Below are positions 1 to 12,604 of a stretch of DNA of 64,000 bases, in pieces. Source of the stretch: Pyxicephalus adspersus (taxonomy: Eukaryota; Chordata; Amphibia; Anura; Pyxicephalidae); assembly GCF_032062135.1 (NCBI RefSeq), contig NC_092861.1, positions 120,710,251 through 120,774,250 of the forward strand, written 5' to 3'. Position 1 is the stretch's first letter, and every line of letters starts with the position of its first letter. The notes beneath the pieces are model-generated. The model did no database searches and was not told where the DNA came from. It worked only from the letters and a program-made list of their open reading frames with translations. The translations under genes were made by a program, and so were the position numbers.

Positions 1-726
1 ATTTTAATGCACTTGTACTAGACCTTTTAATTAAATTAGAAAAGTGTAGTGATATACCTAAAGCTCATAATATGTATAAAATTATACCTAGCAGTTCTGA
101 CATCAAGTGCATGAATCTTGGGAAATAGTAAAGTGAGGCATAAAAAATACAAAACTGCATCACCAAATACCTGTGCTGCTGAGGAACCATGTAGTAAATT
201 ACATGAAATGTAAGATCTCCAAAGCTTAGGAATATTATATATTTAGTATGCTATATACAGTAGTTCATGATGGGTTGAAGGCTAGATGAGGTGGTAAATC
301 CAGGTGAGTGATAATTACTGAATAAAAAAGAAGTACATGTTAATAGACCCTACCAGCTTCCATAACGTCCCATAAGGGGATAGAAAAGAACAAAGCCCAA
401 AAGTTTAGCAAATGTAATGATCTTTGAACAGGTAAAATAATACATGCCTTTATATATTGCCCATGCTATTCTCCATTACTAATCACATTGCCATTCCAGC
501 AGTATAATGATTAACTTATGGTAATTGTCGTATAACAATAGGTCAAATCTGGCAGTATGACTGGTGGAATATGTGGCCACATTCTAGAATACACATATAG
601 CACTTAGCATTGTGCACCTACCGGACTCTACCGTATTTGGATCAGCAATGACAAAACCATGATGTGTCTTGTTCAAATCTTGTCCAAGGCCTTCATTTTA
701 TTTCTATATAGGACTTTCACCTATTA
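1..726. other. intergenic, nothing recognised
   Basis: AT-rich DNA with only short chance open frames. I see no exon-like coding segment, RNA gene or repeat I can name. Confidence 0.5.
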
Positions 727-895
727 ATCTTATTAATAAACAGGATTTATATAGCGCCAACATATTATGCAGCACTGTACATTAAATAGGGGTTGCAAAT
801 GATAGACGAATACAGACTGTGACACAGGAGGAGAGGACCCTGCCCTGAAGAGCTTACAATCTAGGAGGCGGGGGAATATCACACAATAGGTGGGG
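727..895 (-). repeat. L2-type LINE 3' end, copy 1
   Basis: Read on the minus strand this is the 3' tail of an L2-like LINE. It has a block reading AAGCTCTTCAGGGCAGGGTC, then a CTCTCCTCCTGTGTCAC block, the AATGTACAG(C/T)GCTG core and a GGCGCTATATAAATCCTG terminus running into AT-rich sequence. The same order recurs in at least seven other copies here (6.4, 6.5, 9.3, 22.85, 33.9, 37.5, 47.35 and 53.5 kb). The GCAGGG and GGCGCTATATAAAT landmarks resemble vertebrate L2 3' ends. The L2 assignment comes from remembered family structure, not from a search. No coding part is present. Confidence 0.65.
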
Positions 896-1420
896 AGATA
901 TAGAATAGTAGGAAGTAGTGAGGGTTTTAAAAGACAGAAGACACCAATGTTTGTGGTGTTTGGATCCTCTAGAAGGTAGGGGAAATCTGGTCAATTTACA
1001 TGCAGCAGAGATTTGTTAAAGAACATGGTAGTGCTATTAAAAGTGGTAGGCTGCAGGCTTGTCCAATAAGTTGTAGAATGGTGCGTATCCTAATTTCATA
1101 GTTAAGGGCAAATTGTTACATGTTCTGCAATTAAGGCAGCGCTGGTCCCCAAATCTTGCAATCAGTAGTCTAGCTGTGGAACAAGACGGCTGTTCCAATT
1201 TAATCCATGACAAATGCCCATGAATTTAGGAAGTGAATTGCCAAAAGATGGCTTGTTGGGGGAAGGTATTCTCAAAGACATTTGGCCTGTAAAATTCCTT
1301 GGACTTGTAGTATAAGCAGTTAGGTGGAATGGCCACAGCAAGAGGGACAGATCCCCCATTTAGTGTGTATTTCACTACTGTATGTTCCCATTTTAATTTT
1401 CATTACTTCCTGATCCTTTG
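896..1420. other. intergenic, nothing recognised
   Basis: No gene or repeat recognised between the L2 tail and the hairpin MITE. Short ORFs here look like chance. Confidence 0.45.
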
Positions 1421-1643
1421 GACCTGATTTATTAAAGCTCTCCAAGGCTGGAGAGAATACACTTTTAAAAGTGAAGCTAGGGGATCAAGCAAACCTGGAA
1501 TAGATTTCTTCAATGTCATTTGCTATTTGCTAGCAAATGCTTTGAATCCTGGACCAGATCCATCCCAGGTTTGTGGGATCACCCAGCTTCACTGGTGAAA
1601 GTGTATTATCTCCAGCCTTGGAGAGCTTTAATAAATCAGGGCC
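1421..1643. repeat. palindromic MITE 'CCTGATTTATTAAAG', copy 1
   Basis: An almost perfect inverted repeat about 220 bp long. The left arm starts CCTGATTTATTAAAGCTCTC and continues through CCAAGGCTGGAGA. The right arm ends TCTCCAGCCTTGG then AGAGCTTTAATAAATCAGG. The centre is a small palindrome around TTTGCTAGCAAATG. The arms pair over roughly 100 bases, so a transcript would fold into one long hairpin. Other copies lie at 40.08 and 49.11 kb, with a half copy at 22.59 kb. There is no coding capacity, so this is a non-autonomous DNA element. I cannot assign a superfamily because no clear target-site duplication is visible. Confidence 0.8.
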
Positions 1644-4600
1644 CTTGACTCTATCACTGGGACAGGAAACAGTGGAAATCTTTGTGTTCAAGCATTCTCT
1701 GTTTGCATCTGGGTGTGCTGAAGTAATTTTACCATCTACATTTATACTAACCTATCGATCATATGACAAAAAACAGGAGTGAATGCATAGCAAGGTACCT
1801 TTTTCTGTGTTAAATGTTCAAAAGGATGGGAGGGGTCAGCAGCAGTTGCTTTATCTTGTTAAAATCTGATTAGGAAAGTCATGTCCCCCCCAGTTGGATC
1901 ATGCCAGGGAGATGGAAATATTAAAACAATATTACAAAGGCCTGGTAAAATTTTGATAAAGTTGCAGTAAGAAACCTATTGTTTTTTAATAGGAATTGCT
2001 GTCTGTGCAGTAAACTGTACATGCTCAGTTTTTGTCCCCCTCTAAAGTGCTTTGCCAGTTAAAGCAAATGTACCGTGAAATATTTTTAACAAACGAAGGC
2101 TCTGTGAAACAAAATGTAGAAATAAATGACATGCAGTCGACCCAGCACATATGTCTAAAACTTTCTTAATGTGAGCCAGATGGCTTAATAGAAACTTGAA
2201 GAAAGACGTGAAACAGTGTATCTTGTGTATCTGCTCCAGCATTAGAGCACAAAGACCAATCTAAGTTCTAATAACTATAATACCTGTGGACTGGTGGATT
2301 TCATGCAGTTATCTTCAGGCTCCTGCACACAGCCAGTCATATGCTGGCTCCTATGTCTGGTAACGTGGCAATAAAACTGATATGGAGGCTGTTCACATGA
2401 CAGGTAAAAAAAAATGTAACAATATTCATTATTACAAATTATGGAATAATGTTCTCCCAATTAATTCAATGGCACATTCAAAAGATACAGGTAATAAACT
2501 GTATCTATTGAAACCATGGATACCGTTAACCATAGATAGTTAATAAACTGATGAATTATTTGCTATTTTTAATTCCATTTATTATATCTTTTAAAGTTGC
2601 ATGTATTTTTGTTTATAACAAGGTTCATCTGTGGAGCAGTTTGCAAAGTATGCTGGGCTACATTTTAGCTGCCTGGATAAACTGGCCAATTAGAACATGG
2701 CTATCTCTACTAAGAATGGGGAAAGATCTGCTATTTAGGTTTAGTTTTAGCTTAATAACTGCAAAATAATCAAATATCTTATAGCTGCAATTAATTGTTG
2801 TAGATCTGAAGTATTGAAATGCATAAATAAAATTCTTATTACTTCGCAAAAGATTTGACTAAAATGAAACAATCTGTCACATAAGCTACTTCTGCCTTAG
2901 TACCAGGTTGTTTATGACTGCCAGTTACAACCTGTGACAACTCTTCTTTCCCCAGTATGCTTAGCAGACAGTAAGTCCATGCTATCACACATCAGGGAGT
3001 TTAACTATCTTTCCTGGGTTGTAATGTGAGAAAATGTATGTATATATTGTCCTACTCCGTCTTACTATTGGCTCACATCTATTAGAAGTACTTGTACTAG
3101 TTCTTGACCAGGACAACTGGTGTAAGAATGATAATATAGTGCACCATGATTTTGAATTGCTGAACCTGAAAGCCAATACCTGCTATAGCATACTGATGAT
3201 TTTTAAACCCCTCCCTAACTAATAAATTCATATCCAACTAAGCACTAAAACACATTTATTTGAATACATTTGCTGGTATAAGCATGCATTCATGATCTTG
3301 CTTTCATCAATCACACATTTTTAAACGGTGCTTTTGTTCATCAGCTTTGTCCATAGATCTCCCTTATCTCACCTTATACCAAACTTAATAGAAGGTTTTT
3401 TAGGGCTGCCTTAGGTCCAGTTTTGCATTTTAAATTCCATTTCCGTGGAAAAAAAAATGAATATTTTAATGACAAAATGTGTGGTCAGCATTGCATAAAG
3501 CCTATCTGAGCAAGTTGTATTAGGTAACTATTTTTGCTTTGACTTTTTAGAACATTTATGTGCATATAATAATTTGTCAGAAAAGCATATATAAAATGGT
3601 CTGTAGCTCCAAAAATAGGGTGCTGTATGGTAGTGGGCTGGCAGCCAGGGAAAACAGGCACCGTGTGTGGTCTACAGAGACGGAATGCTGTGCTTTGCTT
3701 TGTCTGATGCTGGAACATGAAACACACACAATAGGAACACTTTTATTGAATGGGGTGGAACATTGTTGCAGGGATTCCCCTTGCCATATTTAGTTGTATT
3801 ATCAAACATGTTTCCATCGATAATGTAGTTGAGATCGACACTACACTTGGCAGTTCCAATTATGAAAACATTTGAGTAATTTGGATATGTCATAACGTAA
3901 AGTGGACCACAAACATTCCATTCCAGTTTGATAATGTGTTAGTTTTGGGTAGTGTGAGGAAGCGTTAACATTCCAACTAGGATTTCTGCCTGAGACCATC
4001 TTCGGAAAGATTTTCCCTTTCTTCCTGTCCCTGTGACACTAAGACAGAAATGTTTTTGCCATGACATAAAATTAATGACAGCAATAAAAACATTGTCATC
4101 TGTTCAAACACCTTTCACTTTCCCCCCGCCTGCTGTGCAGCTTATTTAAAACTCAAACAAAAAAAGGTCACTTGACTACCCTTGGGGAAAACACATCACC
4201 ACAGACTGTACATGGTTCATGGTTATTTAGCTACCACAAAAAGGGTCAGTGAACACCCCTGCATGAGCTGTAAACTACTGCAGCACAGTAGATCATATTC
4301 TTTTTTTGACCCAAGGCAATTGCCTCTACGGCCTACTCCCTAGCCCGGCCCCAACTTTTAGCACCCATTTCAACAGTGATAAGTACACCATTCCAGTCTG
4401 AGCCAATACACAATGCCAAGTGGGAAAATTAATCAGACTACGTAATCAGATGCTATATGTTAAGCTATATGTGTTCTAATTGAAGCTTTGTCTCCACACT
4501 CCATACTGCGTCTATACGGGCAGAAGGTATCACAGCACCCTGGGCATTTGTAGGTAGAGGTTCTTGCCCCCCTGCATATATCCAGCCTGATTCCCTGAAC

Positions 4601-5815
4601 TTCAACACCTCACTGCATGTCATTTATTTACAGGCCAGGTACCAGCCTGGATCTGGAACTCAGGTTGGAAGCTGCAGGTTGGTTGTCTCAGTCTATGCCA
4701 ACCCACTAGACTTGATGTCACTTCACACCAGTTTCCTGTTCTCAGACGGTTCTGTTCTCTGCCAACTGCTGCAGGGGATTTCCTGAGTCTCCTTTTTTAG
4801 TGTGTAGAGGATGGAGATAGACAGCTGTAATCTACATAAAACAGGCTCTATGGAAGTTGTATGCTGCACAGAACAAGGCTGTAGTGATGTCTAAGAGAAT
4901 GGGTCTTGTAGGAGACTTGCAGTTGTAGGCAGGAATTGCGCCTGCTGCAATGTCTTTCAATTAAAATTTACAGATAGAGTTCTACCATAACACGAGTAGG
5001 CTCACACACCAATTATAAATGTTAGATGATGCTGTATGTGGTTGGAAAGGTCTTATCGATAGGCACGGGCATACAATTTGTACTTTGCATCCATTTTTTT
5101 CTATTCTTTCTGTTGGACATATAGTAGGAAATATTGTCACCATAAGGATGCCCATCATAAAACACAGCATACATGCATCATGGAAGCTTGTACATGTACA
5201 CAGAAAGTAACTTGGGTGCTTATAAAGTGAATCTTTGGTGGAGAACAAATAATAAAGCACCACTTCCAATGTTTAACAAGCTTCTCCCTGCCAAAATGCA
5301 AAGCAGCTTTCTAGTTTTTCCATTGTGCCATCCTCCCCCAACTCCTGTGCCTTGCTTTTGGGTAGTAAGATCGGTCCTGACAGTTATGGACCAATAGAAG
5401 ATAAAAATAAAAGAAAAAAACACAAGCCAATAAGATTTTTTCTTTCTCTAATCCGCATAAAAAAATTACAATAATATTGTAATTTGTTGCTATGAGAAAC
5501 AACTTAAGGTTGTTTTAAGGACACTGCAAGCAGACAGAATAAATGTAAATATCCCTAAACATTTCATTGTCAAGGTTACAGCATGTCATTTAAAGTGACC
5601 CGGATTCCTGTGTGCGAAAACTGTTCCTTTACCACCCTCTAAGTAAATATTTGATGGATAAAAATGAATTAACCTATTTACATATTGCTTGTTACGTAAG
5701 TGGAAAGGAAAGCACAATTTATTTCCTCTCCAAAATTCAATCCTCTTCATGTCCTTTTACAATTGTCAGCTAGGTGAAAAAACGTTATATTCCAATATCT
5801 GAATGTGGGCTGTAC
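1644..5815. other. intergenic, nothing recognised
   Basis: About 4 kb without any coding exon, RNA gene or repeat family I can support. ORFs of 60-95 codons occur on both strands at the density expected of AT-rich non-coding DNA. None shows a recognisable domain. Confidence 0.4.
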
Positions 5816-5816
5816 G

Positions 5817-5845
<29 letters not shown>
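5817..5845. repeat. (TA)n microsatellite
   Basis: An uninterrupted alternating T-A run of about 29 bases. Tyr/Ile-rich short ORFs across it are artefacts of the run. Confidence 0.95.
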
Positions 5846-5849
<4 letters not shown>

Positions 5850-6439
5850 TTATTATTTCTTTTATTTTATTTCAAATCTTTTATTTCTCTTTACTTTTAC
5901 ACACAGACAAAACTGTCCAGGAAAAGTGCCAAGGATTGGAACAAACTAGGACAAGGGTGCAGACAACATTCACCTTTTATGATTTACATGTTCATTTTCT
6001 TGTTTTAAAAAAAAACGTATTCAGTATGTCCCAACTAGAGATGCTTTAAGCTAAAGAAGTTTGAGCCAAAGCAACTCTGATCAGACTGGATGAGAAATCC
6101 AAATCCAATTTTGAATTCATATTTTTCAAAAACGATTTAAATGCCTATATTTGTCTTTTATAGACATGCGCTGTATCTGTCCTTGACTGGTATAGTGTAT
6201 GACAATGTTTGCAGGTTGAGTTGTCTGAGCCATACAGTAAGCCAGTCCAGTCGCTGGACTGTAATAGTGAAATAATTCCTAAAAAAAATAAGTATTATTC
6301 TTTTTTTTCATCCCATGAAGATCCCTTCCAGTGTCAGGTTTCGGCCATATGGTGGGAGCTCCTGTCATTGATCTGCCAATCCAGAAAAGGAACAACTAGC
6401 AACAGGCGTCCCCAGCTGCCCCCTTGCTGAATTGGCTGA

Positions 6440-6515
6440 TATTGCCTATTTAATGTACAGCGCTGCGTTTTATGTTGGGGCTATATAAATCCTGTTTTTT
6501 TTTATTATTATTATT
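6440..6515 (+). repeat. L2-type LINE 3' end, copy 2 (terminal part)
   Basis: Only the last ~70 bases of the repeat are present on the plus strand: CTATTTAATGTACAGCGCTG, then GGGGCTATATAAATCCTG and a T/ATT-rich tail. It abuts an opposite-orientation copy tail to tail. Confidence 0.6.
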
Positions 6516-6640
6516 CATAATAATAATTATAATATATGCAGCGCTGTACATTAAATAGGAGTTGCAATTGACGAATACAGACAGTGACACAGGAGGAGAG
6601 GACCCTGCCCCGAAGAGCTTACAATCTAGGAGGAATGAGA
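6516..6640 (-). repeat. L2-type LINE 3' end, copy 3
   Basis: Minus-strand copy sharing its AT-rich tail with the preceding plus-strand copy. It keeps GCAGCGCTGTACATTAAATA, CACAGGAGGAGAGGACCCTG and AGAGCTTACAATCTAGGAGG (plus-strand reading). Together the two copies form an inverted repeat of about 200 bp. Confidence 0.65.
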
Positions 6641-7299
6641 TCATACTGTTTACCAGTATGTTCACAGACCCCATCGCCACGTCATAAGGGCTTATAAAGA
6701 TTGTCACTATCAAAAAAGTGTAGATCAGTGGCATTTTTTCTAAACGACACTTTTAAAAAATAGCGTATGCAGCTTCAATAGAATTTAATGGTTGTGTACA
6801 CCATGGTTTTTCATTACTTTATTAATAGGGTTCTTTTTGCCATTTTAGTGTAGATTCACTATAGTAACTAAGTATCAGATTGGCGTTATCGGATCACCAC
6901 TTTTTTTATAAATGTGCCCCCTAATGGAAAGGTTTAAGATAAAGGGGACAGATGTTTTTTGGGCGATTTTTAGCATAAGAAACATAGGAGAACGTACATG
7001 GTATTTGTCATTTGAAGCTAAGAATTATGTGTTGACGAGCCATTGTCTTAGCCAATTCATAGCCAAGCTGCAGAGTAACCACTCTCTAACCCACTTCTAA
7101 GCCTTGTGTTCATAGACTTTTGCTTGCATTGGGTGGGTTTTGCAATTCGATGCAGGTCTTTGGGAAAGCAAAACCCAATTGCACTGCATCTAAATTTCAG
7201 GTCAACAGCACCCATCAATAAATTCTGAATTTACCCATACACGCCTCAAAGTGATACTAAAAACTAATGAATGCAGATATGACAGTTGGGTAAGGATAC

Positions 7300-7485
7300 A
7301 AATGAGCAATGAGCAACTTTTGCCACCCAGGTAACCCTAACTGACTCCAATTATTTTTTTGGCCCCATTAGGGTGACATTCTTCCCACTGACCACCACAC
7401 TGGTGTACTGTGAGCTGTGGATATAGTGATCATAGAAGGGGTTCCCTGAAGACCTGAAAGTTATTTTAAGGGTTCCTATGGGGCA
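7300..7485 (+). repeat. hAT-like repeat 'AGGGTTCC' family, diverged copy
   Basis: Shares the order GAGCAATGAGCAA, GGGTGACATTCTTCCCACTG, GGGGTTCCCTGAAGACCTGA and TTATTTTAAGGGTTCCTA with a longer copy at 38.87-39.11 kb and with reverse copies at 27.86 and 45.06 kb. It is non-coding. The hAT assignment rests on the fuller copy, whose ends resemble TTCTCACCC...GGTTGGGA. Confidence 0.45.
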
Positions 7486-9309
7486 TTATAATCGGGACTC
7501 TTTCTACGTATGTAAAAAAAAGTGCTGATTTCACATATGAGCAGTGAGTTTTGCCCGTTTTTTTCCAGAAAGAAGCATTACCCAATCTTGGGCATGCACA
7601 GTGCGAGGTTAGGTGGTGTGAAGAAGAACCCTGAAGAAGATGGAAGCATTCGCTGTACAGTCCATGCCGCAATGTGGGATTGCACAGGACCTACTGGAAT
7701 TGGATAGTTGAGGGATAGAGGGCTCTTCAAAAGTAAAGGAAAGTGTTAATATTATTTTTTTATGAAAATTTTTATGAAATTTTAAACATGAAATGATTAA
7801 CATTATGATTTAGGGTTTTTTTGGGGCTTGGGTTACTGTTGGAGGAGGTGGTCTACTTGATGATCTGGTTAAGGTTAGAGGTCAGGACCTTTAGGGGACT
7901 AAGTATTTCTTTTTCCTTTTTATAAAATCTATAAAAGCTTCATTCCTGGCTTTGAAATACTCAGGGCAATGCTATTTTACAGAACTTAATCATGATCTAC
8001 CTAATAATATTAGCTTGTTTGTGACATCTATGCAATACATTTTGACATTTTTAGCTGTTATTTGTTTAGAACATTTTTAGTAAGGGACAATGCTGGCACT
8101 CTATAATTAAACCAGGTTTCCTGTGGCTTTCTCTGATTTGAAGGGGATGGGGAGGGCAGTGGCACAGTTTGGTTTTACTTTAAAAAACTGGGAAATGCCT
8201 GTACAACCTGTTTATCATCATTCAGTACCCAGTGTTCCAAAAGCTGCATTAGGCAATTAGGAATGTAGAAATCCCATTCTAATATAAAAGGTCATTGCCC
8301 TCTTACCTCTGTACCCAGGCTCGCAGGTAAATTCTCTCTGTGCGCTCTGTATCCCACAATGGCATGCTCCCTGGAAGACCTACATGTCTGTGAGCAGTGC
8401 CAGTACAAAGATTGTTCTAAAATACACAGGACAGGCCAAACCAGAAATACTGGCAATAAACCTAATGTTTAACTGCAGGCAATCAGGTTAATACACAGAT
8501 AAAACACGTATACAAAGCAGAAGTTTTACATGCCAATGGATCTGTATATCTGTCTGTCCAGCCCTGAGATTTACTCAGTCCAGCGTCATAGCACTTCATT
8601 TAGGATGATGCCACTTTCTCTGTTATAATCACAGAATGCACTGCAGACGATCAGCTGATTGGACAGTTAAGTAGCAGTCATCTCTCCTTAAATACATAAA
8701 GTACCTGTAAATATTTTGGATGTTTTTACATGCAGCTCAATACAATTTTTGTTGTTAGGCTTTGACTTGATCTCTGGAGGGAAGTGCATGGCTTTCACAC
8801 TACATCTCCCATATAGGGCCTTAAATCACATCACCCACCAGCCATAAGCCTACATCTGTGTCCCTAAATAGTATATGTCCCACCAGGTATAGCCGAAACA
8901 GTCAAGCTGAAATGCAGAGCAAGAGCAGGTCAAGGGTCAGAGACAAAGGTCATACACGAGAGTGAAAAAATCAAATAAGACATCCTGGGACAGGGAGAGT
9001 TTAGGGTCAACGGTATGGCAAAGGTCAGCAAGAAGGAATGAAATTAGAAAACCACATCTTCAACAACTTGGAAACTAATGCTATGTTAGGTGAGGTAGTT
9101 TGGTAAGCTTTATTTGCCCAAAGAGTAATTAGGAGTCAGAGGGCATGCCCAGTCCCGCAGCTAAATGTGGGTTTTAAGCCCCAAGGTCAGGAGGGGGCAG
9201 ATCCATCTGCTCATACACCCGCCACATCCACAGGGCATAATATTATCATTGGAGGGAGTACAGCATGCACAGAGCAGGGAGATTTGCAGGAAAACTTGAT
9301 GCTTATACT
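7486..9309. other. intergenic; weak 'AGGTCAAGGGTC' repeat-like stretch
   Basis: No gene recognised. The stretch 8,890-9,170 has the purine-rich, AGGTCA/GGTCAG-strewn composition seen again at 21.9-22.2 kb and 28.2-28.7 kb. It may be a degraded copy of a dispersed repeat, but I cannot align it convincingly by eye. Confidence 0.3.
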
Positions 9310-9450
9310 GACTGCCCAACCTCATCGCTGGAGAGCTCAATGGCCCTCTCCTCCTGTGTCACTGTCTGTATCTGTCTTTCAATTGCAATCCCTGTTTAAT
9401 GTACAGCGCTGTGTATTATGTTGGCACTATATAAATACTGTTCAATAATA
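9310..9450 (+). repeat. L2-type LINE 3' end, copy 4
   Basis: Plus-strand copy: CCTCTCCTCCTGTGTCACTG, a CTGTCTGTATCTGTCTTTCA block, TTTAATGTACAGCGCTGTG, then GGCACTATATAAATACTG and an AATAATAA tail. The upstream GCTCTTCGGGGCAGGG block is degraded. Confidence 0.65.
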
Positions 9451-10485
9451 ACACCAAGGTAAATTTTTGAAAACAGTAATGTTCCAATGTTTTCATCCAT
9501 GATAGGTTATTCAATTTATATGTGTAAACTTCCATTCACAACTTACAAACTTGACTGAGATAACCATTTGGACACTTACAACTGCATCACAGCTTTTATG
9601 GGAAAAATTGTCACTCTTTTCAATAACATGTTTGAGTATTGTTGTAAAACTGTACTTTGTTAAAAGAGCTGACGGATTTGATTTTGTACAATTTGCTGTA
9701 AAATCTGTCATTATGCTTTTGCCCAGAGCCTTCCATGCTAATTAAATCAATGAAGCCTACATGACAAGGATCTCATCCCTTGCAAATGCCCCTGGATTAC
9801 CCCTACATCCCACTCTCTACCAAAAACTAAAAATCAGTTTAAACTGCCCTGACAATTTAATAGTTCAGGAATCCCTCTTTGTAATATTGCTTGTTGTATC
9901 ATTGTCCTGGTAATAAATACACTGTTGTGAGCCAGAGAGTTATAACAAATCTATCATAAGCCAGATTTGTACATTTTTCCCCAGAACCGTACATTTGTTT
10001 TACAAACATCTGCAAACAACAGGGTGCTTAGCAGAGTTATTACTCAACACTTGGCCTGGCTTTGCTGCCGTACGTGTGTTTGCATTTGGGAGCCCATGTG
10101 CATTCATGAAGCTGTATCTCTGAATGCCTGAGATGACTTTTGTACAATGCAGATGATCAGAAGGCTTCCAGGTGGCTTCCAGAGACATCCTGTCAAGTTT
10201 CCTCTCCATGAAATATAAACTGCTTAGCATCGGCATTTGTTTGCCCATAGGAATATTCTGCAGCACACAACTTACCAAACTCTGCAAACAATTCTTCTGC
10301 AGGACAGCCCAGTGTCTTTGTCTAGTGTGTATACACAAAAAGTGAACATAATAAATTCTAAAACATTCTAGTTTTTATAGTAAACAGGCAGCAACATGGC
10401 TGTGTCCTATTCCATATGTTACATGCTTTTTGTTTTTTTCCTAGTTTGAGTAGCGCTTTGCAAGGGTTTTCATGAAATTATTTTT
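9451..10485. other. intergenic, nothing recognised
   Basis: No supported exon or repeat. A 112-codon minus-strand ORF at 10,000-10,338 has no recognisable domain and no repeats, and is probably chance. Confidence 0.4.
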
Positions 10486-10862
10486 TTAAGCAGACTAAAG
10501 TTTCCCTTTGAAAATTAGCAATCATACAGGTGATGTCCCTTTAGCAACAAATTCTGCTCTCCATCTTCTTCTTCTTCTTCAAAAAAATAAGATGCCGGAA
10601 TAAGCTGGGAATGGACTCCCGTATGCATGGATGAGAATTTTGTAATCTTGGCCTGGCCAATCAAGATGGACTACAATCGGGTGGAGGAGAAGAAAGAAGA
10701 TGGTGCCTTCAACTTAACAAGGACAGGTAAGTATATTTAAAAAAATGCAAACAGGCAGGTAAGGTTTTATTGCAGGTTTTATTGCAGAAGGGACATCACC
10801 TGTCCCTTCTGCTATGAAGAACCTACCTGGTCACAATTTTTTTAAATTTAGTTCTGCTTTAA
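10486..10862. repeat. TTAA-flanked MITE 'GCAGAACTAAA', copy 1
   Basis: Bounded by TTAA at both ends. The left end reads TTAAGCAGACTAAAG and the right end TTTAGTTCTGCTTTAA, an imperfect terminal inverted repeat. The interior has GGCCTGGCCAATCAAGATGG, an AACAAGGACAGGTAAGTATA block and AGAAGGGACATCACCTGTCC. Related interiors are at 31.43-31.80 kb and 59.99-60.28 kb. The TTAA boundaries fit a piggyBac-type non-autonomous element. No transposase is present. Confidence 0.6.
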
Positions 10863-12604
10863 AACCAAATTTAAATTTATTTAGATATATAAAGCCATGT
10901 AACATATTGACACTATGCACAGATTTGTAAAATAAATTAATTGAAATTCAGCACAAACATATGATTATAACCAGATTACAAACATGGAGCGTCATGCATT
11001 TGCACATTAATATAAATGTATACACCGATAAAAGTGATGAAAGTGATGGAAGGTCCACATAAGCTGCACGGATGGGAAAGTGAAGGAAAAATTTGGCTAC
11101 CTCAGCCACACCACTAAAGCTATTCCTAGTCTACAGGAGGAAAAAAGGAAAGATCAAAAAGATATTTAAAACTGAATTATTAGTGATTTTATACCTAATG
11201 TTATTCTTTTATTATGATCTGGAATAAACAAATGTTTATTAAAGCACTGCTCCATCATGAAAACAAGTGCGGGACAATCTGCACTCTCTATCTCATCATC
11301 CCATATACTTTAAGGTAGTCAGCTTTTCCAATCACATATCACCATTTTCTCCTCATGAAAAAGTGAAAATGTTATTAGTTTTGCTACAAAGCATAGTAAC
11401 GTTTTTTACAAATAAAATACTTGATGTTTGCCACATTCCTTAGACTATGTTCACATTGGCCATGAGGTTGTGGTGTGTTTACTGCTACCTCATGCCTTGG
11501 GGAGCCACATGAGATCACTCGATCCTGAGCAAGGTTCAGAACCAAAAAAGTGATCCCATGTAGGAGCCCACTTGTCAGTGCTTGAAAGGTGTCGCATGAA
11601 CCCTTTTAAGTATTACTGCATTTTGTGGCAGCAGACCAGGACGATGGGAGGTCAACCAAAAGATCAATAAAAGTTGGTGACTTACATGTATGTTTTAGAC
11701 ATTGTTGGTCATATTACAAATATATTGTACATTACATGTAATCCAGATCTGCTCATTAATGGAATCAGTGCTTTTTGTAGTCCTAAAATATGGAGTATTT
11801 AAAAGTAGGCCCTGGCAATTCATGGTGTTCTCATCTCTTTCTGCTTTATGAAACACAGATACACTTTGGACAGTGTAGTTTTGTTTTATGTTCTAGTACT
11901 GACCATATCTCATTTAGGGAGGTTCACTCTCTCTATGTGTCCTGATCACCATTGTCATTGAGAATGACATTGAGGATAAATACAAACGTGCCACCAGAAC
12001 GTGAACATAGGGATAATCTTGCAATGGAGACACTTCTTCCTAAAATGAGAATTTTAAAATCTTTCATTGGAAAGATTTTTTCTGACCTCATATGTACAGG
12101 ACAGGAAGTGAAGGTTTATCCATATTCCTAATAGGACACTGATGCCATAAAAACTGACAGCATTTTCAATCTAACCCTATTCTATCCGAGATGAAAAAAA
12201 AAAAAGTAAAACTTTAGATACACTTCACGGATTGTTTTATTGAAAGTGGCTTTGTTGACGTAATTAATTCGTTCTGTATGAAGGGAGTTTTGAGTGTGCT
12301 ACCTGAACACGGAGCATTCTCAGACCTTTAGGGACTAAGCTTCAAGTTCTGTCCAGATGAATGCACAGGAAAGAGAGGTTATTCAAGTTCACTGCAATAT
12401 GCAATAGTTTCATTGAAGCAATAGTTAATTTAGGCATTCATATCACTACCTGAGATTAGTGAAAAGGTTCAATTGACATAGATCCAGCAAATCCTGTTTG
12501 AAATTCAGTAATCTCACACTTATCGCTAAATTCCATTGAAGTCTGTGTGGAAATAATTCTGGTATTAAAATATTGATAATTTAGGGGCTATAAGGCAAAC
12601 TACT
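10863..12604. other. intergenic, nothing recognised
   Basis: No gene or nameable repeat seen. The sequence is AT-rich with scattered poly-A/T runs. Confidence 0.4.

Noticed and set aside
10000..10338. 112-codon minus-strand ORF
   Set aside because: No domain or codon pattern; isolated in intergenic DNA.
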